A stretch of DNA of 64,000 nt from Actinopolyspora biskrensis (GTDB lineage Bacteria > Actinomycetota > Actinomycetes > Mycobacteriales > Pseudonocardiaceae): assembly GCF_013408175.1 (NCBI RefSeq), contig NZ_JACBYW010000001.1:310001-374000 (forward strand), given 5' to 3'. The translations under genes were made by a program, and so were the position numbers. This document shows, piece after piece, positions 45,079 through 53,598 of this stretch; positions within the stretch are counted from its first letter, which is position 1; each line of letters begins with the position of its first letter. Under the pieces are notes generated by a model. That model was not told where the DNA came from and searched no databases. It was given only the letters and a program-made list of their open reading frames with translations.

Positions 45079-45627
45079 TCACTGCTGGTGGCGCGGAATC
45101 TCGGCGGCGAACTTCGGTAGGCCGGTGCGTTCGAGGCGGTTCATCAAGCCCGCGATCGTGGTGGGCTCCCTGGTGTAGGCGCTGACTTGCCGGGCCAGGC
45201 AGGCCATGACCCGCGCCGGGTAGAGGTCGAGCTGGTCGAGCAGGAACTCGTCGGGGTGCACGGCCTCGATCGCGTACGGCTTCAGCGCTTGCTCGGGGAA
45301 GTGGCGCAGGTTCGCGGTGACGACCACGGCGGCGTTTCCCCGCACGGCGGCCGCCAGCACATGACGATCGCCTTCGTCGTTGGTCATGGCCGGTATCAAG
45401 GACTCGTAGCCGGTGACCTCGGCATCGGTGAAGTGACGCCGCATGTTGCGCAGCCGATGGTCGGCTTGCGCCTCGGAAGTCATCCTGACCAGGTTGCGGT
45501 GCAATTCCTCAAGCACGTCGGCGGACCACAGCGGGCGGTACGTCTCCGCTGAGGCCAGCCGCAGCAGGGTGTCGTTGAGATACCCCGGAACGAGGACGCA
45601 CGTGTCCAGGAAGGCGGGGAAGGCCAC
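45079..45627 (-). CDS. PIN-domain nuclease, toxin of a type II toxin-antitoxin pair
   Basis: 182 residues. The PIN acidic residues are visible: FLDTCVLVPG (first Asp), the central Glu in LEELHRNL, and NDEGDRHVLAAAV with Asp residues, before VVTANLRHFP. PIN toxins of this kind cleave RNA. It lies nine bases after an antitoxin-like gene in the same direction. A GTG start is used. Its longer-than-VapC C-terminal extension (MACLARQVSAYTREPTTIAG) resembles PIN proteins paired with excisionase-type HTH antitoxins. Confidence 0.85.
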   Translation of the reverse strand: MAFPAFLDTCVLVPGYLNDTLLRLASAETYRPLWSADVLEELHRNLVRMTSEAQADHRLRNMRRHFTDAEVTGYESLIPAMTNDEGDRHVLAAAVRGNAAVVVTANLRHFPEQALKPYAIEAVHPDEFLLDQLDLYPARVMACLARQVSAYTREPTTIAGLMNRLERTGLPKFAAEIPRHQQ

Positions 45628-45636
45628 CGCGGGCTC

Positions 45637-46116
45637 CTACTCCTGTGGCAGTGGCTGCAGGGTGTCGTCGTGGAAACCGGCTTCCTGGCCGGCGGCGCCC
45701 ATCTCGTCGAGCGCTTCCTCTCGTTCCTGCCACGTGTGATTCCGGTAGGCCACGACATCTTTCAACCGCACCTTCCGGTGACGGCCGTGCAGCACGTAGG
45801 GAATCTCGCCCGCCTCGAGCCGTTTGATCAATGTCGGTCGCGAGATCCCCAGCAGGTCGGCCGCCTCCTGGGTGGTCAGCATCGTGTTGTGCGGGGCCAC
45901 CGTGATGGCCAATCCCTGCGACATCGCGCTGACGACATCACGCAATGCCTGGAACACGGGATCGGGCAACTCGATCTCGCTGCCATCCGGCCCCAGCAGC
46001 AGGGCGTGTTCGCCCTGCTCGTCGCGGGCCAGTTGCTTGGCCAGCGCGCCCAACAGGTTCTGCTCCTCCCCGGCATCCGGAGGTAGCACAGTCTGGTCCT
46101 GCATCGTCGCGGTCAT
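45637..46116 (-). CDS. Antitoxin with excisionase-type helix-turn-helix
   Basis: 159 residues. The C-terminal half is a MerR/excisionase-like DNA-binding domain, MLTTQEAADLLGISRPTLIKRLEAGEIPYVLHGRHRKVR, here in two overlapping motifs (wing with HRKVRLKDV). The N-terminal half is acidic (PPDAGEEQNLLGALAKQLARDE). It precedes the PIN toxin and probably represses their shared promoter. ATG 46116 follows GGGAGGGTCACC; a longer frame exists upstream but lacks a ribosome binding site. Confidence 0.85.
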   Translation of the reverse strand: MTATMQDQTVLPPDAGEEQNLLGALAKQLARDEQGEHALLLGPDGSEIELPDPVFQALRDVVSAMSQGLAITVAPHNTMLTTQEAADLLGISRPTLIKRLEAGEIPYVLHGRHRKVRLKDVVAYRNHTWQEREEALDEMGAAGQEAGFHDDTLQPLPQE

Positions 46117-46176
46117 CGGTGACCCTCCCTCGATGCACAGCGGTCCGCGCGGACCACTCGTTTCCTGACACGTGCC

Positions 46177-46205
46177 AGTGTACACGCTTACTCGAAAAAT
46201 TCGAA
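46177..46205 (-). promoter_or_regulatory. Promoter and operator of the PIN toxin-antitoxin pair
   Basis: Read on the reverse strand, TTCGAA (46205-46200) and TACACT (46182-46177) form -35 and -10 boxes 17 bases apart. The palindrome TCGAAAAATTCGA (46192-46204) overlaps the -35 and is a natural binding site for the antitoxin. The DNA is far more AT-rich than the rest of the region. Confidence 0.5.
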
Positions 46206-46258
46206 AACTTTGGATCTTGCGAGGTCGCGCCCTCCCGTGGCGTCATCGCATCGACCGT

Positions 46259-46485
46259 GGTGGGGCGGGATCGTCGTCAACGGCGCGATCCGCGACTCCG
46301 CCGTCATCGACGGGATGGAGTTCGGTGTCAGAGCGCTGGGCACGAATCCGCGCAAGAGCTCCAAGAGCGGTGCCGGAGAGGCGGACGTGACCGTGGAGTT
46401 CGGAGGGGTGCGGTTCGTCCCGGGCGAGTACCTGCTCAGCGATCACGACGGTGTGGTGGTGAGCCGGACCCCGGTCGAATCGTGA
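46259..46485 (+). pseudogene. rraA 3' fragment (right copy of the direct repeat)
   Basis: Exact copy of the last 73 codons of rraA with stop, lacking the 5' half; an in-frame upstream extension (from 46210) is unrelated sequence. It is probably not expressed. The direct repeat continues to 46504. It records how the toxin-antitoxin module came to lie here. Confidence 0.9.
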
Positions 46486-46662
46486 CGCGTGCCGGTTCCG
46501 GCGGACCGGCCGGAGACCCTGGCCCGAACGTGTGAGCGGGAGGGCCCGCCCCGGATTCCTTCATCGGAAAGGGGCCCGCGAGCGTGTTCGTGGACCGGTG
46601 CGGCCGGAGACGGGCCCTACCGTTGGTTCGGAAGAACTCTTCGGCGGGTGCGAGGTTTCCCG

Positions 46663-47064
46663 ATGATCACCAATCCCAAGTTCGTCGTCCTCTACGCGGA
46701 GAACCAGCAGCGGGTGCTCGACTTCTGCACGGAAACGCTCGGATTCGAGGTGCAGGCCGACGCGGCCTACGGCGAGAGCTCCCGCTGGATCGAGGTGCGA
46801 ATCCCGGAAGCGACGACGTACCTGGTGATCGCGGAGGGCGATCCGGAGGTTCGCGGGCTCGTGCGCAGGCGGCTGGGCGAGATGAGCCACGTGTGGTTCG
46901 ACTGCGACGACCTCGACGCGACGTTCACGTCCCTGGCGGGACGGGGAGTGCGTTTTCCGGTGGAGCCGCAGCCCGCGCCGTGGGACCCCAGCGGGCAGAC
47001 CCGCTGGGCGCAGTTCGCCGACCCGGAGGGCACGTTGTACGGGCTGACCCAGCGCGGCGCTTGA
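46663..47064 (+). CDS. VOC-family (glyoxalase/dioxygenase fold) protein
   Basis: 133 residues forming two beta-alpha-beta-beta-beta units: KFVVLYAENQQRVLDFCTETLGFEVQADAAYG... and HVWFDCDDLDATFTSLAGRGVRFPVEPQ..., ending ADPEGTLYGLTQ. Such small VOC proteins include glyoxalases, bleomycin-type resistance proteins and dioxygenases; a specific role cannot be assigned. GCGAGG precedes ATG 46663. It stands alone, converging on pgl. Confidence 0.85.
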   Translation: MITNPKFVVLYAENQQRVLDFCTETLGFEVQADAAYGESSRWIEVRIPEATTYLVIAEGDPEVRGLVRRRLGEMSHVWFDCDDLDATFTSLAGRGVRFPVEPQPAPWDPSGQTRWAQFADPEGTLYGLTQRGA

Positions 47065-47254
47065 GGACGCCGCGGGCCTCCGTCCGAGCGCGGCGTTTCG
47101 CGCGGGACCGGCCCTCCGGAGTCGCTCCGGGAAGGACGTTTCGCGCGGAATCGTCAAAAGTTATGGGCACGACCCGAGGCGGGATTTTCGGGGCGGCGGA
47201 TTCGCGATCACCGGAACGCGACGGCCACCCGGCTCACCAGAGCCGGTGCCCCGG

Positions 47255-47286
47255 CCCACGGTCGTCGGCGGGCCGAGGACCGTGGG
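47255..47286. terminator. Hairpin between convergent VOC gene and pgl
   Basis: CCCACGGTC and GACCGTGGG pair over 9 bp, extended by CCGG/CCGG with one bulged A, around a 14-base loop. It stands between convergent genes (ends at 47064 and 47340) and can serve both strands. Confidence 0.5.
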
Positions 47287-47339
47287 ACCGGAGCAGTTCG
47301 TCAGGGCGTCCTTAGCGGACGGCGTCCCGGCAGGCAGCA

Positions 47340-48140
47340 TCACGGCGGGGTGGTGCCCTGCTCCGGCGTCGCCGGAGCGGTCACCGCCGCCGACTCGGCC
47401 GCGGCCTGACGGTCCAACAGCCACAGCGTGCGCTGCCTGCCGCGGGCACCGGCCGCCGGAACGTCGACGGCGTGCGCGCCGCCCAGCGCCCGCGCCACCG
47501 CCTCCGCCTTGCCCGCGCCACCGGTCATCAACCACACCTCGGAGGCGGCCCCGATCGTGGGCAGCGTCAGCGAGATCCGTTCCGCGGGGGGCTTCGGGCA
47601 GTCGTGCACCCCGAGCACCACGTGCTCGGTGTCCCGCACGTAAGGGGTGGCGGGGAACAGCGAAGCGGTGTGCCCCTCCTCGCCGACACCAAGCATCAGC
47701 ACGTCGAACCGGGGAACCGGCGCGGCCGAGCCCGTCTCGGCGAGCGCGCCGAGCACGGCGGCGTAGTGCTCCGCTGCCGCGTCCACATCGGAACCGAACC
47801 GGCCGTCCGAGGGAGCCATCGGGTGCACCCGGCGCGGATCGACCGGAACGTGGTCCAGCAGGGCCTCGCGGGCCTGGGTCTCGTTGCGCTCACCGTCGCC
47901 TTCGGGGAGGAAGCGCTCGTCCCCCCAGAACACGTTCACCGCGGACCAGTCCACGGCCGCGTGCGCGGGCGACTCCCGCACCTTGCGCAGCACCCCGATA
48001 CCCGTGCCGCCGCCGGTCAGCACGATCGAGGCGAAACCCCGCGCCTGCTGGGCGTCCACGATCCTGGTGATCAGCCGCGCGGCGGCGGCCTCGGTCAGCA
48101 CGTCCGTGTCGGAGTGCACCATGATCTCGTCGTTGCTCAT
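47340..48140 (-). CDS. pgl: 6-phosphogluconolactonase
   Basis: Hydrolyses 6-phosphogluconolactone in the oxidative pentose phosphate pathway. 266 residues of the DevB/SOL type: VLTGGGTGIGVLRKV, VNVFWGDERFLPEGDGERNE and MLGVGEEGHTASLFP are all present. It is the last gene of the pentose phosphate operon; its ATG overlaps the opcA stop. An in-frame extension upstream is the shadow of opcA and not part of the protein. Confidence 0.95.
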   Translation of the reverse strand: MSNDEIMVHSDTDVLTEAAAARLITRIVDAQQARGFASIVLTGGGTGIGVLRKVRESPAHAAVDWSAVNVFWGDERFLPEGDGERNETQAREALLDHVPVDPRRVHPMAPSDGRFGSDVDAAAEHYAAVLGALAETGSAAPVPRFDVLMLGVGEEGHTASLFPATPYVRDTEHVVLGVHDCPKPPAERISLTLPTIGAASEVWLMTGGAGKAEAVARALGGAHAVDVPAAGARGRQRTLWLLDRQAAAESAAVTAPATPEQGTTPP

Positions 48141-49111
48141 GACTGCTGCCCCGCGGACACCGGTTCGGACTCCTCGGCGTGCTCGTCCGGGTCCTCGCGA
48201 ACGACCTCGGACAGCCCGCGCAGGGTGCTCTCGTAGATCTCGTCCGGTCCCAGCCTGCGCAGCTCCTCGGCCAGGCAGTCCCGGACGGCGCGGCGTTCCA
48301 GCGCGACCCTGCGGTCGGGCTGGCCCGGCTGGGTGAGGTAGCCGATCTTGCCGTCCGGGCGGACCACCTCGACGTTGCCGCTCGGACGCTCCAGCACGGC
48401 GGAGACGATCCCCGGCCCCTCCCGGTTCACCTTCCGGTGAACCGGGATGTCCAGGCTGGACGCGAGCCAGCCCGCCAGCAGGTCGGTGGACGGGGAGTCG
48501 GCCTCGCCGGAGACGGTGGCGCCCCGGATCGGCTCGAACGGCGGCTGGTCCAGGGCCGCGGCGAGCAGGGCCCGCCACGAGGTCAGCCGGGTCCAGGCCA
48601 GATCGGTGTCGCCGTCCACATAGGACCTGGTTCTGGCGCCGAGCGCGTCGATCGGGTCGGGCTCGGCGGCGGCGTCGGTGATCCTGCGGTGGGCCAGCTC
48701 CCCGACCGGGTCCTTGGCCGGGTACTCGGGGGAGTCGTTGGGCCACCAGGCCACCACCGGGGCGTCCGGGAGCAGCAGCGGCACGACGGAAGCAGCCCCC
48801 TCCTCGGCCAACTCGCCGTACACCCGCAGGACCACGACCTCCGAGGCGCCCGCGTCGCCCCCGATGCGGATCTGCGCGTCGAGCCTGGCCGCGGCCTGCC
48901 GTGCGCCCTTGGCGACCACGATCACCCGCGCCGGGTGTTCCCGGCTGGCCTCGTTGGCCGCCTGGATGGCCTGTTCGGTCTCCGAGCTGTCGTCGGTGAC
49001 GATGACCAGTGTCAGCACCCTGCCGAGTGCTACGGCACCACCGGACTCCCGCAGCTCGACCATCTTCTTGTTGACCTGCGAGGTGGTGGTGGAGGGCAGA
49101 TCGACGATCAC
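48137..49111 (-). CDS. opcA: Glucose-6-phosphate dehydrogenase assembly protein OpcA
   Basis: 324 residues; conserved partner that supports assembly and activity of G6PDH in actinobacteria and cyanobacteria. Typical stretches are VTLVIVTDDSSE-like LTLVIVTDD, VVVLRVYGE, LLLPDAPVVAWWPNDSPEYP and DLAWTRLTSWRALLAAALD. Encoded directly after zwf with a four-base overlap (ATGA), and before pgl with another overlap, so zwf, opcA and pgl are made in step. Confidence 0.95.
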   Translation of the reverse strand: MIVDLPSTTTSQVNKKMVELRESGGAVALGRVLTLVIVTDDSSETEQAIQAANEASREHPARVIVVAKGARQAAARLDAQIRIGGDAGASEVVVLRVYGELAEEGAASVVPLLLPDAPVVAWWPNDSPEYPAKDPVGELAHRRITDAAAEPDPIDALGARTRSYVDGDTDLAWTRLTSWRALLAAALDQPPFEPIRGATVSGEADSPSTDLLAGWLASSLDIPVHRKVNREGPGIVSAVLERPSGNVEVVRPDGKIGYLTQPGQPDRRVALERRAVRDCLAEELRRLGPDEIYESTLRGLSEVVREDPDEHAEESEPVSAGQQS

Positions 49112-50637
49112 GGCCGCCTCCAGACTCGTCCAGTGCGGGCCAGCATCGTCTCAGCCGACGGTGGCCCCCAGCTTCCTGCCTTGTACTTCTCCGGGTACCC
49201 GTGTTGGGCCCAGTAGTCCAGAATCGGGTCGAGGATCTGCCAGGACAGCTCCACTTCCTCGTTCACGGGGAACAGCGAGGGCTCGCCGAGCAGCACGTCC
49301 AGCAGCAGCCGCTCGTAGGCCTCGGGCGAGGATTCGGTGAAGGAGTGCCCGTAGCCGAAGTCCATCGTCACGTCGCGCACCTCCATCGAGGTGCCCGGCA
49401 CCTTGGCCCCGAACCTCATGGTGACGCCCTCGTCCGGCTGCACCCGGATCACCAGCGCGTTCTGACCGAGCTCCTCGGTCATGGTGTCGTCGAACGGCAG
49501 GTGGGGCGCGCGCTTGAACACCACGGCGATCTCGGTGACCCGCCTGCCGAGCCGCTTGCCGGTGCGCAGGTAGAACGGCACCCCGGCCCAACGGCGGTTC
49601 TCGATCTCCAGGGTGATCGCCGCGAAGGTCTCCGTCTTGGAGTCGGAGGCGAAACCGCCCTCCTCGTGGAGCCCGGGAACCTGCTGGCCGCCCTGCCAAC
49701 CGCCGGTGTACTGGCCGCGCGCCGTGGTCTGGGCGAACGGTCCGACCGGTTTGGTGGCCGAGAGCACCTTGCTCTTCTCCGCGCGCAGGTCGCCCGGGGA
49801 GAACGAGAGCGGCTCCTCCATGGCGGTCAGCGCGAGCAGCTGGAGCAGGTGGTTCTGGATCACGTCGCGGGCGGCGCCGATCCCGTCGTAGTAGCCCGCG
49901 CGACCGCCGAGCCCGATGTCCTCGGACATGGTTATCTGCACGTGGTCGACGTAGTGGGCGTTCCACAGCGGTTCGAACAGCTGGTTGGCGAAGCGCAGCG
50001 CGAGGATGTTCTGCACCGTCTCCTTGCCGAGGTAGTGGTCGATGCGGAACACCGAGTCCTCGGGGAAGACCTCGTTGACGGTCCGGTTGAGTTCCTTCGC
50101 GCTTTCCAGGTCGTGCCCGAAGGGCTTCTCGATCACGACCCGGCGCCACTCGTCCTCGGTCTGCTCGGCGAGCCCCGAGTGGGACAGGTTGGTCAGCACG
50201 GTCTGGAACGCCCCCGGCGGGACCGAGAGGTAGAAGGCGTGGTTGCCCCCGGTGCCGCGCTCCTCGTCGAGCTCCTTGATCGTCCGACTCAGTCGCTCGA
50301 ACGTGCCCGGGTCGTCGAAGCTGCCGGAGACGAAGCGGATGCCCTCGGCGAGCCGGTCCCAGACGGCCTGGTGGAAGGGGGTGCGCGCGTTCTCCTTGAC
50401 CGCCTCGTAGACGACGTCGCCGAAGTCCTGGTTCTCCCACTCCCGCCGGGCCACGCCGGTGAGGGCGAACCCCGGGGGCAGCAGCCCCCGGTTGGAGAGA
50501 TCGTAGATGGCCGGCATCAGCTTCTTGCGCGACAGGTCGCCGGTGACCCCGAATATGGTCAGACCGGCCGGTCCCGCGATGCGCGGCAACCGCTTGTCCC
50601 TGGGGTCGCGCAGTGGATTGTGCTCAGGGGAGCTCAC
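49108..50637 (-). CDS. zwf: Glucose-6-phosphate 1-dehydrogenase
   Basis: Oxidises glucose 6-phosphate with NADP. 509 residues, full length. IFGVTGDLSRKKLMPA is the nucleotide-binding loop; VVIEKPFGHD and the active-site RIDHYLGKETVQNI (with catalytic His) follow, and FYLRTGKRLGRR lies downstream. It ends over the opcA start. The GTG/ATG start is preceded by GAAAGGACGA. It is fourth in the order tkt, tal, pgi, zwf, opcA, pgl. Confidence 0.96.
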   Translation of the reverse strand: MSSPEHNPLRDPRDKRLPRIAGPAGLTIFGVTGDLSRKKLMPAIYDLSNRGLLPPGFALTGVARREWENQDFGDVVYEAVKENARTPFHQAVWDRLAEGIRFVSGSFDDPGTFERLSRTIKELDEERGTGGNHAFYLSVPPGAFQTVLTNLSHSGLAEQTEDEWRRVVIEKPFGHDLESAKELNRTVNEVFPEDSVFRIDHYLGKETVQNILALRFANQLFEPLWNAHYVDHVQITMSEDIGLGGRAGYYDGIGAARDVIQNHLLQLLALTAMEEPLSFSPGDLRAEKSKVLSATKPVGPFAQTTARGQYTGGWQGGQQVPGLHEEGGFASDSKTETFAAITLEIENRRWAGVPFYLRTGKRLGRRVTEIAVVFKRAPHLPFDDTMTEELGQNALVIRVQPDEGVTMRFGAKVPGTSMEVRDVTMDFGYGHSFTESSPEAYERLLLDVLLGEPSLFPVNEEVELSWQILDPILDYWAQHGYPEKYKAGSWGPPSAETMLARTGRVWRRP

Positions 50638-50666
50638 GTCTCGTCCTTTCCTGCTAGAGCCGCGCC

Positions 50667-52292
50667 TCAGCCGGCCGCACGCAAATCCTGCACCGCCTTG
50701 ACCAGTTCCACCAGTCCGGCGGCGCGGTCGGTCAGGTGCAGGCGGAGCACCGGCCGGTTCTGCTGCGCGAGGACCTGGCCGTCCCCGAGCGCCTGCGCGC
50801 GCTGCAGACCGGCCAGGGTGTAGGGACGCCCGGGGACGTCCAGATCCGCTCCGGGACTGCCCGTCACCTGGAGGAAGACCCCGTTCTGGTGCCCGCCCTT
50901 GTGGTACTGGCCGGTGGAGTGCAGAAAGCGCGGTCCCCAGCCGAAGGTCGTCTGCAGACCACTGCGCCGGGACAGCTCTGGTCGCAGCACGGTGATCGAG
51001 GCGTCGTCGAGACGGTCCAGATAGGCCTGCACGGCCAGGTAGCCGCTGCTCGGGGCGATGGCGACCAGGGACCGCAGCGCCTCGGCCACGGTCCCGACCC
51101 CGGGGGAGAGCCAGTCACCCGAGGGGTGGACCTCGATCGAACCGTCCACCACCGCCGGGGTGGCGATCGGTCCGCCTGCCGGGCCGTCCAGCAGGCTGCG
51201 CGCGGCCTCCTTGGCGGCTTCGACATCGGGCTGGTCGAACGGGTTGATCCCGAGCAGCCTGCCCGCCAGCGCCGTGGCGAACTCCCAGAGCAGCATCATT
51301 CCCCCGAGCGGGCCCCGGGTGCTGATCGAGGCGGTTCCGTCCGGCGGACCGACGGCGACCGGGGTGGCGTCCCCACCCGCGGTGGCGAAGCCGGTGGCCT
51401 CCACGTTCTCCACCGGAACGGGAAGCAGCCCGATCCCCGACTTGCCGGTGGACTCGGCGATCAGCTGTTCCACCCAGTCGCTGAAGCCGACGATCCCGGA
51501 GCCGCTGTCGGCGAGGACGACCTTCTCCGCGCCGTTCCCGTGGGCGGCGGCCAGTGCGGCGGAGAGCCGGATCGCCGGGTTGGACTCGTCATCGGAGGCG
51601 AGTGCGGGGAAGGCGGCCGCGGCGTCGTCGAGCAGTCCGGCGATGTCGGCTCCGGCCAGCCCGGCCGGAACCAGCCCGAAGGCGCTCAGCGCGGAGTAAC
51701 GTCCCCCGACGTTCGGGTCCGCGGCGAAGACCTTGCGGTAGCCGGACTCCTCGGCCAGCTCCTGCAGCGGCGAGCCCGGATCGGTCACCACGACCATGCG
51801 GCGGGCCGGGTCGATGCCCTCCTCGGAAAAGGCCTGCTCGAAGATCCGCCGGTGGCAGTCGGTCTCCACCGTGGTCCCCGACTTGGAGGAGACGACCACG
51901 ACCGTGCGGTCCAGCTCGCCCTCCAGGGCGTCGGAGACCTGGGCCGGGTCCGTCGTGTCGAGCACGACCAGCGAGGTCCCCGCGGTCGCGGTGATGACCT
52001 CGGGAGCCAGCGAGGAACCGCCCATGCCGGCGAGCACCACGCGGTGCAGCCCCTCCTCGTGCAGCTCCGCGCGCAGTGCGTCGATCTCGGCGAGCAGCCC
52101 GCGGGACGTTTCGTGCAACGTCGTCCACGACAGTCGCGCGGACGCCTCCTCCTCGGCGTCCGTTCCCCAGAGCGTCGGATCTCCGGCGGCGAGCTTGCTC
52201 GCGGCCCGGTCGTTGACCAGCCGCTGGACCAGGGACTCGGCCTCCCGTGCCAGCGAAGGATCGGCGATCTCGGCCGAGGTTTCAGTCGTCAT
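50667..52292 (-). CDS. pgi: Glucose-6-phosphate isomerase
   Basis: Interconverts glucose 6-phosphate and fructose 6-phosphate, joining glycolysis with the pentose phosphate operon that contains it. 541 residues with two sugar-isomerase (SIS) domains: VVLAGMGGSSLAPEVI and VVVSSKSGTTVET in the first, NVGGRYSALSAFGLVPAGLA between them, and HSTGQYHKGGHQNGVF toward the end. It belongs to the shorter actinobacterial/archaeal-like branch rather than the E. coli type. ATG 52292 has AAGGAAC upstream; longer in-frame sequence is not coding. Confidence 0.93.
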   Translation of the reverse strand: MTTETSAEIADPSLAREAESLVQRLVNDRAASKLAAGDPTLWGTDAEEEASARLSWTTLHETSRGLLAEIDALRAELHEEGLHRVVLAGMGGSSLAPEVITATAGTSLVVLDTTDPAQVSDALEGELDRTVVVVSSKSGTTVETDCHRRIFEQAFSEEGIDPARRMVVVTDPGSPLQELAEESGYRKVFAADPNVGGRYSALSAFGLVPAGLAGADIAGLLDDAAAAFPALASDDESNPAIRLSAALAAAHGNGAEKVVLADSGSGIVGFSDWVEQLIAESTGKSGIGLLPVPVENVEATGFATAGGDATPVAVGPPDGTASISTRGPLGGMMLLWEFATALAGRLLGINPFDQPDVEAAKEAARSLLDGPAGGPIATPAVVDGSIEVHPSGDWLSPGVGTVAEALRSLVAIAPSSGYLAVQAYLDRLDDASITVLRPELSRRSGLQTTFGWGPRFLHSTGQYHKGGHQNGVFLQVTGSPGADLDVPGRPYTLAGLQRAQALGDGQVLAQQNRPVLRLHLTDRAAGLVELVKAVQDLRAAG

Positions 52293-52437
52293 ACGGTTCC
52301 TTCGCGTTCGATCGTCAACACGTGACGAAAAGGTGCACACGTTGACAGGCGGCCGCCGGTTCCTCCGACCGGGCGGCCGCCTGCGTCCGGGCGGTGACCC
52401 GTCCACGGGCCGCGGCACGTGGACGGGCCGACCGCTG

Positions 52438-53544
52438 CTACCGAGCCTGTTCGAGCTGCTGCGAGACCGTCTGGAGCAGCTCCTCCCAGGACTTCTCGAA
52501 CTTCTCCACGCCCTCGCGTTCGAGGACGGCGTACACGTCGTCCAGGTCGATTCCCGCCTCGGCGAGGGAGTCGAAGACCTCCTGGGACGCGGCGGCCGTG
52601 CCACGAACCGTGTCACCCACGATGTTGCCGTGATCGGCGGTCGCGTACAACGTGGACTCGGGCATGGTGTTGACCGTGTGCGGGGCCACCAGCTCGTCGA
52701 CGTAACGGGTGTCGGAGTAGGCGGGCTCCTTGACTCCCGTGGACGCCCAGAGCGGACGCTGCCGGTTGGCGCCGGCCTGCTCCAGCGCCTGCCAACGCGA
52801 TCCGGTGAACGTCTCCTCGTAGGCGGAGTAGGCCAGCCGGGCGTTGGCGATGGCGGCCCTGCCGTACAGGTGCTCGGAGGCCCCCATGGCCTTCAACCGC
52901 TTGTCGATCTCCGAGTCGACCCTGGAGACGAAGAACGAGGCCACGGAGTGGATCCGGCTGATGTCGTGACCGTTGTCCTTGGCCCGCTCCAGGCCCGCCA
53001 TGAACGCGTCCATGACCTCCCGGTAGCGCTGCACCGAGAAGATCAGCGTCACGTTCACGCTCACGCCCTCCGCGAGGGTGCGGGTGATGGCGGGGAGTCC
53101 CTCCGGGGTGGCCGGGATCTTGACGAACATGTTCGGCCGGTCCACGGCCTTGGCCAGCTCCAGGGCCTCGGTGACCGTGCGTTCGGTGTCGTGCGCCAGC
53201 CGGGGATCGACCTCGAGCGAGATCCTGCCGTCCTCGCCGCCGGTCGCCTTGTGCACGTCACGGAAGACGTCGGCCGCCTCCCGGATGTCCCTGGTCGTGA
53301 GTTCGCGCACGGCCTCGTCCACGCCCGCCCCGCGGGCGGCGAGCTCGTTGATCTGCTCGCGGTACTCCTCCGCGTCGGACATGGCGCTCGCGAAGATCGT
53401 GGGGTTGCTGGTCACCCCGACGAGGTTGTAGTCCTTGATCAGCTCGGCGAGGTTGCCGGAGTTGATCCGCTGCCTGGACAGGTCGTCCAGCCAGACGGCC
53501 ACACCGGCGTCGCTGAGCGCCTGCAGGTTGCTGTTGCCGCTCAC
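52438..53544 (-). CDS. tal: Transaldolase
   Basis: Moves a dihydroxyacetone unit between sugar phosphates. 368 residues of the long actinobacterial type. [30 protein letters not shown] (the Schiff-base Lys lies here), [16 protein letters not shown] and [15 protein letters not shown] are the TIM-barrel motifs. A perfect GGAGGT box stands six bases before the GTG. It follows tkt by 54 bases, in the same direction. Confidence 0.95.
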   Translation of the reverse strand: MSGNSNLQALSDAGVAVWLDDLSRQRINSGNLAELIKDYNLVGVTSNPTIFASAMSDAEEYREQINELAARGAGVDEAVRELTTRDIREAADVFRDVHKATGGEDGRISLEVDPRLAHDTERTVTEALELAKAVDRPNMFVKIPATPEGLPAITRTLAEGVSVNVTLIFSVQRYREVMDAFMAGLERAKDNGHDISRIHSVASFFVSRVDSEIDKRLKAMGASEHLYGRAAIANARLAYSAYEETFTGSRWQALEQAGANRQRPLWASTGVKEPAYSDTRYVDELVAPHTVNTMPESTLYATADHGNIVGDTVRGTAAASQEVFDSLAEAGIDLDDVYAVLEREGVEKFEKSWEELLQTVSQQLEQAR

Positions 53545-53598
53545 TAGTTACCTCCGTCGTTCGCAGCATTGCGGGTCGGTTGGCGTGCGCCCGTGGGC

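Noticed and set aside
44932-46258. Integrative element with integrase
   Set aside because: The segment between the rraA repeats encodes only the PIN toxin and HTH antitoxin; the excisionase-type HTH alone is an antitoxin feature here and not evidence of an integrase.
46210-46485. Separate 91-codon gene
   Set aside because: Its last 73 codons are an exact copy of the rraA end, and the first part is unrelated sequence without a ribosome binding site; I treat it as an rraA fragment.
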